Assembly (NCBI RefSeq): GCF_030272615.1
Contig: NC_081406.1
Span: forward strand, 220,217,497 to 220,281,496
Origin: Cryptomeria japonica
Taxonomy: Eukaryota > Streptophyta > Pinopsida > Cupressales > Cupressaceae
Length of the DNA: 64,000 bases
Reading direction: 5' to 3'
Positions 32,734-45,655 of this stretch are shown in pieces. How positions within the stretch are numbered: position 1 is the stretch's first letter; each line of letters opens with the position of its first letter. Under the pieces are notes generated by a model. The model saw only the letters and a list, made by a program, of their open reading frames with translations, had not been told where the DNA came from and did no database searches. The translations under genes and the position numbers were made by a program.

Positions 32734-34420
32734 ATGGTTAAGGTCAAGTCGATCCCAACTCTAGTGTTTAATGGGTCTAATTATTCCATTTGGTGTTGCA
32801 AAATGGAAGTCTATCTGTCCTCTTTAGGTTATGATGTTTCAATGTCAGTTGTTAATGGTATCCCTAGTCATATCAGTCCTCCCACTAGTTTAGAAGAAAA
32901 AAGAAGATACTGATATAATGATGAAGCAATGAAGGATATACTCTATGGGCCCTCAGATGATATTTCAGCACAGGTGGACAGATGCAAATAAGCAAAGAGT
33001 TTGTTGAACCAGTTGAAGAAGATTTATGGTAATGAACCTAGCACTGCAAAACCAGTTTATGGAAGAAAGAAGATCAATGAAACAAACACATGTGCAGATG
33101 ATGAAGATAGATCAACCAACTGTGGCAGCAAAAATAATGAAGAAGGAACCCACCTTTTCATGTCTCAAGAGACAAAAAGTGAGGAGTACACATCAGAAGG
33201 TGACAATGTAGATAAATCCCACCGGCTAGATGTGTTTGTGAGTGATGATGAAGATGAAGCCAAAGTTGATCTTGAATGTGAGCTGGTAAGTGCACTAGAA
33301 GAGCTGCAAAATGTTAGAAAGGAATTTAAGAGGTACAAAGATTCAGTTCATGAAGATTGCAGCCAATTGAGAATATGCCTTGAAGAATCAAATAATAATA
33401 TCTGCATATTGACATCTCAACTAGAAGAGGAGAAAGGATTGACAAGTGAATTAAAATCAGTCTTTGAGGCTAAAGAGAGAAGATGTGAGGAACTCCAGCT
33501 AGAAGTGGAGAAAAAGGACAAAGAATGTCAGGACCTAGAAGGAGAAATGGAGAACATCAGGAAAGACCTTAACAAGTGTCAAAATGAGCTCAAGGTAAGG
33601 ATCCGGTATGATGGCAACATTGAGGCCTTGGACAAAATGTTGAGTAAACAAAAACACACCAAGGATACCGGAGGATTAGGATATTGTGTTAGTGAATGCT
33701 CCACAAGTGAGAATGTCTCTCACAAGGACATTCAATTTGTCTTCTCTAATGGAGATAACAAGGATTAGAACTTCACAGTCCGAAGTGCACCAAGAAAGAA
33801 GGTTGACCTAGCTACAACGTGTGTGGATTTGAGGCTAAAAATGAAGACCGATGTAGCAAGAAGAAATAAAGTAGATCCTAAAGGAAAAAGAGAGCTGAGA
33901 GAAGATAGGTTCATCAGTAACAAGAATGCAAGAAGACAACCTAAAAAACTCTCCACTGGTGGAAGAAAAAGAGATGCAACACCCCAAAGATGTAGGAGTG
34001 GAGAAGCCAAATCTGTTAGATCACCTCATGTTTGGGAGAATGAATTTGTAAGTAATAAGTCTCCATTCTCTGGTTACTGTTTTGCTTGTAAGGGATATGG
34101 CCATAGGGTAGAGGAATGCAAAATGATGTCTAGGAATAGAAAAAGTGCTTTTCATAGGAATAGCAATTTAGTTTGTAAAAGATGTAATGAAATTTGGGCA
34201 TAGAACATAAGAATGTAGAAACATGCATCAACCTACTCCCGATTATGCTAACTAGAGTCCATTTGTTGCTTCAAGAAATATAAATTATATATTTTATAAC
34301 TACAATGGATCTAGCCATAGAAGTAATGAGTGTAGAAAGAAGATGATTCATGCATATGGCATCTGACATAATAACTATGCCCAAAGGAGAACCGCTCCTA
34401 CAAGATCAAGAAGCTAGTTG
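32734..34420 (+). pseudogene. Gag with coiled coil and zinc knuckles
   Basis: ATG at 32734 gives MVKVKSIPTLVFNGSNYSIWCCKMEVYLSSLGYD, a copia-type Gag N-terminus. The same frame runs to 34203 through stops TGA 32911, TAA 32989 and TAG 33766. The central Gag core appears shortened (DRCK*AKSLLNQLKKIYG). About 33280-33600 is a charged coiled coil (ELVSALEELQNVRKEFKRYK, ELQLEVEKKDKECQDLEGEM). A zinc knuckle, CFACKGYGHRVEEC, is near 34080. A half knuckle VCKRCNEI lies near 34175, and a degenerate third (YNYNGSSHRSNECRK) near 34300 in another frame. No protease, integrase or RT follows. Confidence 0.85.
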
Positions 34421-35720
34421 AAACCAGTAGTTGGCTACAATGACATGACCCTAAGAGGAAGATCAAACCGATCTGATAGAAGGTCTTCCAATCATCTAGT
34501 TGGGATGAGTGTAGTATGATTCTATGGCAATGTATCCAGTCACACTGTAGAACTTGCTAAAGAAAAGACCTATCAGTAGAAGAAGATGAGACATACTCAA
34601 AAGGCTACAAATGAGAAGAAGATGGAGTTGAAACCTATATGGAGGAAGAAGGAAGAGAACGTGACCATGGACTAGCACTGTGCATTGAATGCACAAGTGA
34701 TTTCTCTTAAATATTAAATGAGATGAAGATCCCGAGGAAGAGCTACATATTGATCAAATCATTCACCCTCAATGTTGAGAAGGACAAAGATTAAGGATGG
34801 GCAGTTATCGACACGAGAAGAAAGTTGAGATGAAAAAGTGTGTACAATTTGTATCTTGGCTACACATTCACATGGGCAAGATGGATCACTGTTTTAAGTG
34901 TGAAAGTGGGATGTGACATAAGAAGGAGATCTAGTGGATAAAGTATAGTAGCAGAAATATTGGATTGGTACAGTAAACTAGCATGTGTAGTATGTTGCTA
35001 GTAGGGACAATTACCGATATTGAAGAACATGTGAGTCAATATGTTTTGGTTGTGTTGCAATGGCTCAGGTGGCTTGGACAGATGAATTTATGTCTTTGAT
35101 GATATTATAAGTTGTCCTTAATGACAATGTGTTGGATCAGTAGTCGATCCCATGTGTATGAGACATAATGATGTCAACTGGTGTGAGAGTTGACACGAAG
35201 TCAATGTGACTTGGCATTATGGTCAGGGAAGATCATGTCACAAAGATGGGATGGATGTCATGGAAGTGAAAGACCATCAACATTAATTGATGCTCACTTC
35301 CACTGGTATAAAGTGCAATTGGGGTACTAGTTGAGGACATAATAGAAAATGAAGACCAGAGCACTATGATTCAGGGGGTGTTCACGGTCATATTTTATGA
35401 TTGGTATATGATACACTTGACATAGAAGGAATTTAGTGTCATTGTTGTTGCATCATGTACCAGTATATAGGGAGATGTGAAAAAGATGTGAGTTACCTAC
35501 ACAGGGGGATAATTTGTCAAACAGATTGGTGGCACCTCTCCGGTTCAAGTGTTGCTAGTTGAGAAGTTGTAGAGCATAGTGGTAAAAAGGGAACAAATAT
35601 CCAGTACAAAAAGGGAAGAGAGAGCTTATAGTTTACCGGATGTCAAGAACCTTTTCCATTGTTGTCAAAGGGCAAGAAATAATCTCCAGTATACCAGATA
35701 CTACATGTGTTGACATCAAA
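34421..35720 (+). other. Non-coding interior of the gag-only element
   Basis: About 1.3 kb without recognisable pol motifs in any frame. It occupies the place where pol would be. Confidence 0.6.
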
Positions 35721-35735
35721 GCCAAAGGGGGAGAT
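35721..35735 (+). promoter_or_regulatory. Polypurine tract
   Basis: GCCAAAGGGGGAGAT directly before the 3' LTR. Confidence 0.85.
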
Positions 35736-38357
35736 TGTTGGCATTGTGTTGTCATTGATGTCAACTGGTACTATATGGTAACTAGTATGGGAGGATGAAG
35801 TGTATTGTTATCCTTGATGTCAACTAGTATTTTAGATCACCGATACACAAGCTAGTGTTGAATTAGGTTGATGACAAGTATTTAAGACCATATGTTATGA
35901 TGACCGGTAAAGTAATTTGTTGGCATTGAGATGTTGCCAACTGGTAAGCATGTACCCGACAAGTTAGTAGGGTGAGATAATGACAAAGTGTAGAACTGGT
36001 ATGCAGGTGGATGAGAAACTACGGGACTCCCACCGGAAGACTAGGTCATCATAGGATGGTGATATGACCGATAGATTTTGGGCTTCTACAAGTTAGTAAG
36101 GTAGACAAAGGGGATGTCTACCGAATTATGTGTAGGAGATGTATCTGCTCACACAAGGAGGTCATATTTGTGCAATACCGAAAGTAGAAGGGCACAATAT
36201 GTTGATAAATGATTCTCTCCTATCATTAGCTTGTAGGAGACAAGGATTCACTTCTACCAGTAAGTGGTAATTACTTGGCTTATCTTCTAACATGCATGGA
36301 GTGCATTATGGCTCTCTGAGATAAGACAAAGTAAGCAAAGGCAAGTAATTGGATGCATAGACCAGATGAGTAATGAAGAAGATGAGGAAGCCCCGCGAGG
36401 TTGAGTTTAGAGATTTGCATTAGATCAACATGTGAAGACATGATGTGCTACCGGGGTAGAGAAGCAAGCGTTAAGATGGCAAGTTTTCCTCCTTGGCAAA
36501 CCAGTTGGGAAGAGAACCAGTCAAATGAAGATGAGGCTTTGCAGTTGCACACATAGATTTACCAGTATACAGATGGAAAGTGGTGTTGCCACATATGCAT
36601 AATTATTGGAGATGGATGGCATGAAGATATTATGCACATCACCTCTATAAAGGTAGACACATGTCATTTGGTAAACAAGGAGGATATCGACATACTACCA
36701 AGTGAACTGAGAAACAAAAGTGAAGTGCTCTCTATCTAATGAAGATGCACATGTTGTGTCATTTGAGATTACTGCTGAGGATTGACATGATTATTGAATG
36801 GGCTAACATGATCCACTAGAACAAGGAAGGTGAAGGTATGAAGGTTATCCAACAAAGAAAGGTATATTGGAAGGGTTAGAGAACAGGTAGGAAAAGAGGG
36901 ACCGGTAATATGAGGTATACATTGGTTATGTGTAATTGGTCGGTGAGTGTGTTGGATCAACATGGTGAGCTAAAGTGGATGTCGACAAAGGTATCATGTG
37001 GAGGAAGTGGACATGGATGTAGTAGTAGATGGTATGTGCACCGACGAGGTTGTTGCAGAGTTGGTTGACATTAAATACAAACCCCAAAACTCATGGGATG
37101 TGTCGCAAAGGTGTGCCACTCGAGGAAGGATGAATAGAGGTGATCGAAGGGAGGCATCAATCAATGCAAAATGTCCAAGTGCAAAATGAGGTTGGTGATG
37201 CAATCTGTCGAACCATTTATGGTGATTGACCTAGTGCCTTTCTGATAGACTGTCTATGTTTTCTAAACTTAACAAACGTGTATTGGAAGCCACGACATTG
37301 GTGGAGATCGATTGATTTGTTACATGTAGTCAACCCCTGGAAGGAGATCTAATTGGATCTGGTTTTCCTCGAGGTCAATGAAGAAACCCTAACTAGCTAG
37401 GGTTTGAATTGGGTTTTGGTGGGAAGACTTGTCAATAAATATGCATGTCAAAATCGATGAAAAGAGTGTTGTTGGAGGATGCAGCCAGAAGGTGTGATGC
37501 CATTTGAAAGAAAAGAGTTGATCTAATTGTGAGAGTTAAGCAATTGAGTATTTGGAGTTGCAACTGGTAAGAAGGCTTAGGAAGGGATCAACTGCTAAAG
37601 GTCTAAGATTTTGGTAAGCTGCAAGAAGTGCATCAGCCAAGATAGCTAGTAGTGTTTTAACTAGCAAGAAAGAAGTAGTAGCAGGAAAGAAGGAGCAACA
37701 AGAAAGGATTACACAAGGTTTAACCAATACTATGGAAGCAACTGGTAGAGCTTGAACTGGTAAGGCAGTTGTAGTGAGCAGAGGTGAGCAGAGGAAGAGA
37801 GTGAGAGGAGAGCTGACAAGGTAGAGGCTAAGTAGAAGAAGAGTTAGGGAAAGTGAGAAGAGAATTGGTAGAGAGTAGAGTAGAGGTGGACCAGTGAAGA
37901 AACCTATCTGTGAGGTTACAAAACTCTTTTATAACCAGATTATAATTATTGCATTGATTTTATATATTGTATCTCAGTGAGTTGGAGCTCAGTGCAGGGG
38001 TTGGTGCTCCTTGGGTTGGTGCCCTAAATCAGGGGTTGGTGCCATTAATCACAAGTGGTGCTCCTTGGGTCGGTACCCTAAACGTTGTGACTAGTGCTTT
38101 CATTGTGAGGGTGGATTGGAGTAGTGGACTCCAACAAATTTTCTCACCAAGGTTTTTCCCATCCTGGGTTTTCCTCATATATACCAGTGTCATGTGATGT
38201 GCCTCTGTGTGATTGCATTTTCGGGTCTTGCATTATCTCACGGGTAGGTTTACTTGTGTTTCCTTTGCTAACTGGTACTCTCTCTTAGGATCAAAAGGTG
38301 AAAGAGTTTTTGGAAATGACTGATTCACCCCCTCTCAGTGGTACAGTGTGTTCAACA
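35736..38357 (+). repeat. 3' LTR, 2.6 kb
   Basis: TGTTGGCATTGTG to TTCAACA, direct repeat of 30063-32660, followed by the TSD and resumed integrase. Confidence 0.92.
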
Positions 38358-38362
38358 CTTAA
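38358..38362. repeat. Target-site duplication CTTAA (right)
   Basis: Partner of CTTAT at 30058-30062. Confidence 0.65.
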
Positions 38363-39190
38363 GTTGGTAGTAATTGAGGAGTTGTTTGAGCAGTGGGGGT
38401 TGGACTTTGTTAGACTAGTCAATCCTTCATCCAATGTGGGTCATATATACATTCTCACTATGATTGATTACTTCACCAAGTGGGTGGAGGCAATTCCTAT
38501 AAAGCAAGCTACTTCTGTAGTGGTTTGTCAATTTCTGAAAGAGAACATCGTTATATGGTTTGGTGTTCCTCATAAGATAGTAGCCAACAATGCTCCATGT
38601 TTTTCTTCTTATGAGATCATTGATTTTTGTTTTGATCATGGTATAACTCTTTCACACTCATTTAACTATTATCCAAAAGGAAATGGTCAAGCTGATTCGA
38701 GCAATAAAAACCTAGTTACCATTATCAGGAAGCTTGTTGATGAAAAATAGAGGACTTGGCACAAAGCTCTTTTTGATGTGCTTTGGGTGGATCGTATCAC
38801 ACCCAAGAGGGCGATCGACTAAAGCTTGCCAAGGCTATTGAAGACAAGACCTACCAAAGTTCATTTGATAAGTGGATTATTTTTCTTTCTTAGTTGGAGG
38901 AAGCAAGGGCTGAGGTGGTATATAGAATTGCTACTCATCAAAGCCAAATGAAGGTGTTGTTTGATAAGAAAACAACATCCCATGAATTTGCAGTAGGTGA
39001 TCAAGTCTTGTTATGGGACAAGAGGAGGGAACCAAAAGGATTGCATGGGAATTTTGATTCCCTATGGATGGGCCCCTTCACTATTAATGATCAAGTTTGT
39101 GGAGAGCATAGTTATTTGCTTTCATATGCTGATGGAACTCCGTTCTCACTTCCTCATAGTGGAGAACATCTCAAGCTCTTTACTGAATGA
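38363..39190 (+). pseudogene. Gypsy integrase core and C-terminal domain
   Basis: VVIEELFEQWGLDFVR joins to the upstream zinc domain. The core follows: ILTMIDYFTKWVEAIPIKQATS, then VPHKIVANNAPCFSSYEI, where the second catalytic aspartate (usually SDNG) reads NNAP, then YYPKGNGQADSSNKNLV, where the catalytic glutamate (usually VESTN) is replaced. TAG at about 38748. The C-terminal part from 38894 has AVGDQVLLWDKRREPKGLHGNF and SLWMGPFTI, matching the GPY/F module, and ends at TGA 39188. Loss of D and E shows it is inactive. Confidence 0.9.
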
Positions 39191-39529
39191 GGAGTTGTAC
39201 GAAGATCATGTACATATGTAAATTTTTGTATAATGTTAATATATCTTTTCTTTTGTGTCATTTTGTTGCCTAACTCTATAGCCCAATGTATACAAGAACT
39301 TGGATTTATGGATTCTACAATCTTCAAGTGGTGAAGCTTGCTCCCTAGTTAGAGCCAGTTGTTGTAATCAATTTCAGTAAGGCCAAAATCATGAGGGAGC
39401 CCTATGAAACTTGTCTGTTTCATACCTCACGTGCTCCGAGAAAGGCTAGCCTACCTCGTCGGTTAGTCACTTTTTACGTCTTGTCGTTTTATTTTGTCAT
39501 TTTTTAGTTGTCTTTTTTTTGGCAGTCTT
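39191..39529 (+). other. Spacer between integrase and the palindrome array
   Basis: Non-coding. No motif beyond T-rich runs near 39470-39525. Confidence 0.5.
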
Positions 39530-40624
39530 TCATGTAGATCAAACTTTAAAGTGCGACATATAGAGGCTCGCAGGTTAGTGTTTAATGCACATCGGACTTT
39601 GAAGCTAGATGTGCTAAGTTGCAAGTTTTTAGTTAACCTCCAGGTCGGACTTTAAAGTCCAGCCTACAGACCTTTTGTCATGCACGTCGAGGTTTTTTCT
39701 CCGACCTACATGGCATGCTTTGCATTTATGACAGTTTTAGTTAGGGTTTAAATGCATGTTCTTTAACTTTTAAGTTGTTTTTGGTTTCTTTTTTAATATG
39801 CTTTTAGTCCTTTGGCTATGTGTGCACGTTCTGTTACCCTCCTTGTGCAAATCTCTCTAGATTTTGATCTTCAGTTGATCAAGATTTAGATTTTCATTGT
39901 TTTCACCTTATGAGGTAAGTTTTGTTGCATTTTGCATTTCAATTTGCTTGTTAGGTAGGGTTTCTTTTTTTTCTTTCTTTTTGTTTTTTTGGATTTTTTT
40001 TTTCTTAGATTAGATTTGTGGGACGTTAGGGTTTGTAATTTGACCTGCCTTGTCTTTTTTTTTCTATCCTTTCTCAAGTGCAAGGTGAATTTTGTGCATC
40101 CGATCGCCCATTTTTCATGCATGCAAGTCAGACTTTAAAGACCAACTTACATACTGGTCCTTCTCATTATCCCTCATGTCTAATTTTAAAACCCGACATG
40201 AGGATAAGCTATGTTTATGCCTTCCCATATCGGATTTTAAAGCCTGATATGTGAAGGGATGTTTGATTCCTTGAGATTTACAAGTCAGACTTTAAACTAT
40301 GGCTTGCAGATGATATATCAATCTACTTACATGTCAAGTTTTAAAACCCAACATGTAGAGACCTTTTCTATACCTTGGATGCACATCGGACTTTAAAATC
40401 TGATAAAAGTCAGACATGCATGATCCTTTGCATTTTTGTTCAAGTGCAGGTCAGAGTTTTTTCTCCGACCTGCAAAGTTGTTCTTCCTTTTCTGCACATT
40501 GGACTTTAAAATCTGATATGCAACCCATGATGTTTTTTCCTTGTAGATTGGAATTTAAAGTCCGACGTGCGAATATTGGTTTTCTTTTAACTTGCAGATT
40601 ATACTTTAAAGCCCGACCTGCAAG
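39530..40624. repeat. Array of about 14 covarying palindromic units
   Basis: Units of 26-36 bp centre on ACTTTAAAGT-like cores and have self-matching arms. Examples: 39587-39614 (GCACATC/GATGTGC), 40172-40203 (CCTCATGTC/GACATGAGG), 40221-40257 (CATATC/GATATG), 40325-40359 (ACATGT/ACATGT), 40445-40474 (TGCAGGTC/GACCTGCA, core with T6) and 40591-40624 (CTTGCAG/CTGCAAG). Others are near 39530, 39641, 39682, 40123, 40281, 40379, 40492 and 40540. The arms differ between units while complementarity within a unit is kept. The array lies between integrase and the accessory ORF. Confidence 0.85.
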
Positions 40625-40750
40625 TTTTTGTCCAATTTTTTCCTAAGTCATTTTTGACTAATGAAACTTGTTTTGTTTAATGAAACTGCTCGTGTGATTT
40701 TAATTATTTTCAAAACACTAATCCTTAGTGTTGAATACCAAATTTCACAA

Positions 40751-43700
40751 ATGTCTAAGCCTACTCAAGGAAAATCAAAGCCTTCTTCAAGTCAGTTGGA
40801 GCCTTCACCAAGCAAGCCACCTATGAAAAAAATAAAGTACAAGTATGATAAATATTTAAATATGTTTCTACACAGCTCAGTTGAATCCAAAGTCAAGGAA
40901 AATAGAGACACTGATATTGGCCATATAGACATGAAAGAATTTATTGATCGAGTTAAAAAGGCTCCCTCTCATATGAGGTGCTTGATCAATTCAGAGTTGC
41001 ATAAGTATGCCTATTTCCCAGTAGTATCTCATGATCCAGACTTTGTACTTGTAGTGGCGGATCATTTCGATCCTAATACAAGACAGGTGAAGGACAAAAA
41101 TTTCAATCTAGTTATGACATTAGATGGTGTTTTCTTTAACAGTGTGTTTAAGGGTTCTCTAGTAGAAGAGGTAGTAGACATAACCACAAATAGTGCTCAA
41201 GAATTTTATGAGAAGAATAAAGGAAAATGTAAGAAGATGATCAATAGAATTTTCTTATCTTTAGCCAGGGTCTCTACTACTTCAAGATGGCCCAAATACT
41301 TCCATAGAAGCAATTTTAATGAGGAATACAATGATATGGTCACTATGCTATCATGAGTAAAAGGTCCAACAGATTCTTATTACTTGTAGAATTGGATGTA
41401 TTATTATATGAGTATAATAAAAAAAGGGACTACTAAAATAGATTGTGGTGAGAAGATTAGTGATGCATTTTGTGCACAGTTGAAAGAGGTCAAAACAATA
41501 CTGAGATTATACATGACCTCATACCTTGTGTATGAAGCCGCCTCCATGAGGCAATATCCAAGTTTGTCTACTAGGGGTGATAGAAGACTAGTGCTAGTGT
41601 GGGATTACTATTATCATTTTATAATTGATAATCAAAGAAGTCACTTCAGAAGGGTTAATGATGCCTTCTTTGTTGTCTTGAAGTGTATGTTTGATAAAGT
41701 CTTAGAGAAGAGAAGACTTTTAGAAGCGGCGTACAACAAAGTTTCTTTCTTTGGTTGTGTATTCCTTAAATTTCCTACTTTCACATATATCCACATAGGA
41801 TGTTTTATAGGTGAACCATTCATGTTGCCAAGGTATCCTTCAGATAAAATTGTCCTCATAGAATTATGTCAACAATTGATTCATGTACATGAGAGGCAGT
41901 CACAGGCTCATAAAATTGGCCACAAATTTCTAGAATCCATTGGTTGGTATTTAGTGTTGACCAACCCAAAAGCCAAAAATATGGAGGATGAAATGCAATG
42001 GGTGACTCTGAGGAAGTTCAAATCTTGTGATAATTTTGAATTTCATAGGATGAAGAACAAAATCAAGAGGAGCTATACACATGTATATCAGCTTGAAGAT
42101 GTTTGGGAAAATTGCGAAAATGGGAAGATGTGAGGAGGATGGATTTCAGTCACTTCACCTTAGAACAGATTGAGAACCTAGATTTGGCTAGGATCCTATA
42201 CACAATGGAAGATACTGATGACATAGCGGACCTAGTCTAGTTTGAACAAAAGATTGTTGATTCTCCCCTACCATTCATCTAATGGTCCAAGAAGGAAAGT
42301 AAGTCTATTACCCAAATAATTTCTCCTATTTTGGATAATACCAATTCATGGTTGTTGAAGAAGGGGATTAGAAAGAAGCAAATTCATTCCAGTTCTGGTG
42401 ATGATGATGATAGTGATGGTATAGTTGGCAAACCATCTGAATTAAGGACTAAGAACAAAGTAGATGTGCAAGTCCCACTGCCAATCCCTTCACCATAATA
42501 TAAGGGAAAGGGAATGAAGTTCAAATTCATGGTCCAAGGTCCAAATAAAGGTGAATCTTCATCAAATGCATAAGTAATATCTAAGGATTCCAAACAGTCA
42601 GGCACAAATGAACCAGAGAAAGAACAAGAAGAAGGGGAGATTCCTCATGAAGAGGAAATGCAAGATGTAGAAGATTCAACTCTTCAAGGAGAGAGTGCTA
42701 CTCCCACTACTTCACAGGTATCAACTCCTACACAACTTGTCATTCATTTTATCGAATTAGATTATGATCAAGAGGAAGAAGAATATGATGATGAGGGGTT
42801 GAATTAAGAATTAACACAAGAGGAGGGTGATCAGGAATATTGTACATTGTCTAGTCTCTTGAATTTTAATGATGTTCCTGCATCCATTATTGAGTCTTCG
42901 ATTCTGGATTTTAATGACACTTTGGAGCAAATATATCTATAGCAGCAGTCAGTGGCCCTACCTTCTATAACTATCATGATTGAAGCTCCACCCATTGTAT
43001 GTACCATTGTCACCATTGAAATGCCATCAACGGTTGTAACCATAGTTATTTCAAGGTAGGCACCAATAATAACTATTGCTGCTATATCAATAGAACCACC
43101 ATCTATTCCTGTTACCTCAGCCATAGTGGAAGTAATTCCATCTTCTATTGCTGCATTGTCAAGTTAGAATGTGTATCAGATATCGGTGACCACTCAAAAG
43201 GGGACCACAACTCCAACCACCAAAGAAGATCTTCCACAATGGATGGATATTGTGACACCTAAAAGGAAGAAACAAGTGATTTCACTAGATGACTTTGACT
43301 TCGAGTAGTTAGCTCCATCTAAGGCAAAAGGGACCAAAAAGCCAAAGACTATTTCTGAGGTGTTGGTGGATCCTGCTAGTAAGAGAAAGTATGCTGAAGT
43401 TTTGATACCTGTGGTAGACAAGAACAAAGATGATATTTAGCCTATCGACTACATAGTGAAAATAGTGGAACTCGAGGTTGAAACACATGAGAGTTTTAAA
43501 CAAGACTCTCAAGCTACATTGAATGCAATTATGCATAGGTTGGATGAGGAGAGAGCTGAAAAGATTGAGTGGAAACAAAAGTGTGATCAGCTGACAAGTG
43601 TGCTTCTCAAAGTCACACAATCTTCCCAAGAGATTGAGCCAATTGTTTCCTCAATTTACACTGAAGTACTCAAAAAGATGGAACAGGTAGGCATCAAGGG

Positions 43701-44312
43701 CCAAGTAGTGGATGAATGGATCAATCATTTGAAGTCAAAGGGTTCCCTTCTTCTGGATTCAACAGTTAAGTTATTGATGGACTTTGAAGTTGTTCCAAGT
43801 CAAATTTAAGGTATCAAAACTACTTTGTCCAAAGAAATGGAAGACATTGAAAAGAGCATGACTCTTTGGGGCTAAATAGAAGATTTCAGGATTGATGTCC
43901 TTGTAGAAGACAAGATAATATTGACATGAGAGAGATACATCCAAATTTTGTCATTATTATCTCATAAAAATTAAATAATAAGGTCAATGATTGAAGAGTT
44001 AGATAAAGAAAAGAAAGAAAGTGATAATGAGATTGACCAGATTTTGGCAAGGATAATTGAGATTCCTTGTTTCTTGTATAATGATGATCAGAAACTGATA
44101 TCCAGTGATAACATCATACAAGAATTCCTTTCCCTGATTACTCACTGGCCAAAACAAGATTTTTGATTGAATGCATTTGATAAACTGCTTGAGATATGGG
44201 TTAGTTTTGAAGTTCTTGCCTCAATGTTGAAAGATGGAAGAAAGAGGTAAGTAAAAGTTAGAGATGCAGTTTCCCAGGTTCACACTAATGGTATGATGAA
44301 AGAATAAGTATC
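40751..44312 (+). pseudogene. Accessory ORF of unknown function downstream of integrase (part 1)
   Basis: I do not recognise this protein. ATG at 40751 starts MSKPTQGKSKPSSSQLEPS, a disordered S/P/K-rich head. A long folded-looking region runs to 42133 (FPVVSHDPDFVLVVADHFDP, LVWDYYYHFIIDNQRSHFRRV, HKIGHKFLESIGWYLVLTNPKA), with TGA at 41354 and TAG near 41387. After a frameshift near 42130 comes an acidic, low-complexity linker (SSGDDDDSDG, DYDQEEEEYDDEG near 42390 and 42760). A helical C-terminal region follows (THESFKQDSQATLNAIMHRLDEERAEK near 43485; EELDKEKKESDNEIDQIL near 43998). It sits in sense orientation after pol, inside the element, and is interrupted by an LTR at 44313. An envelope-like identity is not supported: no signal peptide or membrane segment is obvious. 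Confidence 0.6.
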
Positions 44313-45655
44313 TGATCAACTAAAGAGAGAGGGGGTGAATCAGTAGAGAGAAAAATTGATAATAAACTTCACAAATCTCAAAAATCAATCTCTCAAAGTA
44401 AACTTAGAACTAACAATGTAATACCTCTGTTAGGATAAAAACTCATAAGATAAACCAATTGACTGTTACAACAAATTAACAGTAAACAACTTCTTCATTT
44501 CTCAATGCTTCTGGTTATCATGACTTATCAAAATACTTAAGTAGTTAAGTAAATCAACCATGAAAACATAACCACAAAAATAGTCACCACTTGACACAAA
44601 TATTTTTGATGTGGAAACCAAAATAGGTAAAAACCACACTGAGATGAGACTCACAAGATAACTATCTAAACTCTTCTGAAGTTCGCCCTATTAGGAGCCT
44701 AGCCTGTTAAAGCTTTACAAAAAATCCTGTTAAGAACTGATAATGTTAGGAATCACTTGGTTAAGGTATTGACTACAAATACCTTGTTAGAAGCAATACC
44801 TTGTAAGGAGTAACCTCAGTATAGGATTTGAAAATCCAAGCTAATGGATCACCTTGTTAGAGGATTTTAATAACACAAAGCTTGTTAGAGCTTACCTGGT
44901 TAAGGGATTTCAATTCTGCTATAAATGTTTGAAGACAAGAGGAGTTTGCTGATCTATCTAAATAGCACTACACTTGCTTGAATAGATCCATTTCATGCTC
45001 CTATCTACCTTTACTCAAGCTACAAATACATCATCCAGTTCGACAACCATACACTCAACTGATTTGTGCTCACTCTTTTCTAACTCTTTAAACTAAACGA
45101 CTTCATCGACCTTATAAACAAATCAATCAGGTCAGTAACACAATAAAAACCTAATTCTCATAGAGATTACAAACAAATTGGTTCAAGTATGACCGTTGGA
45201 TTACATAGAAATCTCTATACATCAATCAAGAAAACCTTGATCACTCCTTGATCACTGCTTTATCAAAATTAGTAATGCATCATGCGCTTTGTATTAGATG
45301 CAATATATTTGCTCATTCCCTAGAAAAAAACCATTACAACAACTTGCCAAAATCTCTTGGAATTGTCTTCATACAATAATCATACGTTTCATAATCATTA
45401 CCACTCATCATCAGATCATAAACCAATATAACCAATTCACCAAACTTAATCAATTAGGGTTTATCAAAAAAAATAGGTAGGGTTTACTGGTTACATCAAT
45501 AGATAAGGTTTACACTGGTTACCGATTCACTCACAAATTCTTCCTACTAATTACAGTAACAATATTACAAGAATATCAACAATATCATTACCAGTTAATT
45601 GACATCAATGATAACATAACATATCATTAATGCAATCTTCATGCAAATGCTAACA
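44313..45655 (-). repeat. Probable solo LTR inserted in the accessory ORF
   Basis: On the minus strand it starts TGTTAGCATTTGC and ends near TTGATCA, with GATTCACCCCCTCTCTC shortly before the end and the GTGGTTTTTACC...TTGGTTTCCAC module near 44613-44640. No PBS, PPT or interior is attached, and accessory-ORF reading resumes after it (EVVLA*FEESKKINEEEKEE). I could not settle the duplication: GTATC on the left against CATGC or CTATC on the right. Confidence 0.6.

Larger units (their letters stand above)
30063..38357 (+). mobile_element. Non-autonomous gag-only LTR element with 2.6-kb LTRs
   Basis: LTRs 30063-32660 (2598 bp) and 35736-38357 (2622 bp) begin TGTTGGCAT and end TTCAACA. A Met-type PBS and a PPT are in place. 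The 3.1-kb interior holds a Gag frame and no RT or integrase motif. In the first ~250 bp the LTRs differ at about 12% of positions by eye, so the insertion is old. It splits the gypsy integrase. Confidence 0.92.

Noticed and set aside
39530-40624. CRISPR-like array of spaced repeats
   Set aside because: Units are self-complementary but differ in sequence, spacing is irregular, there are no cas genes and the context is a plant-type genome.
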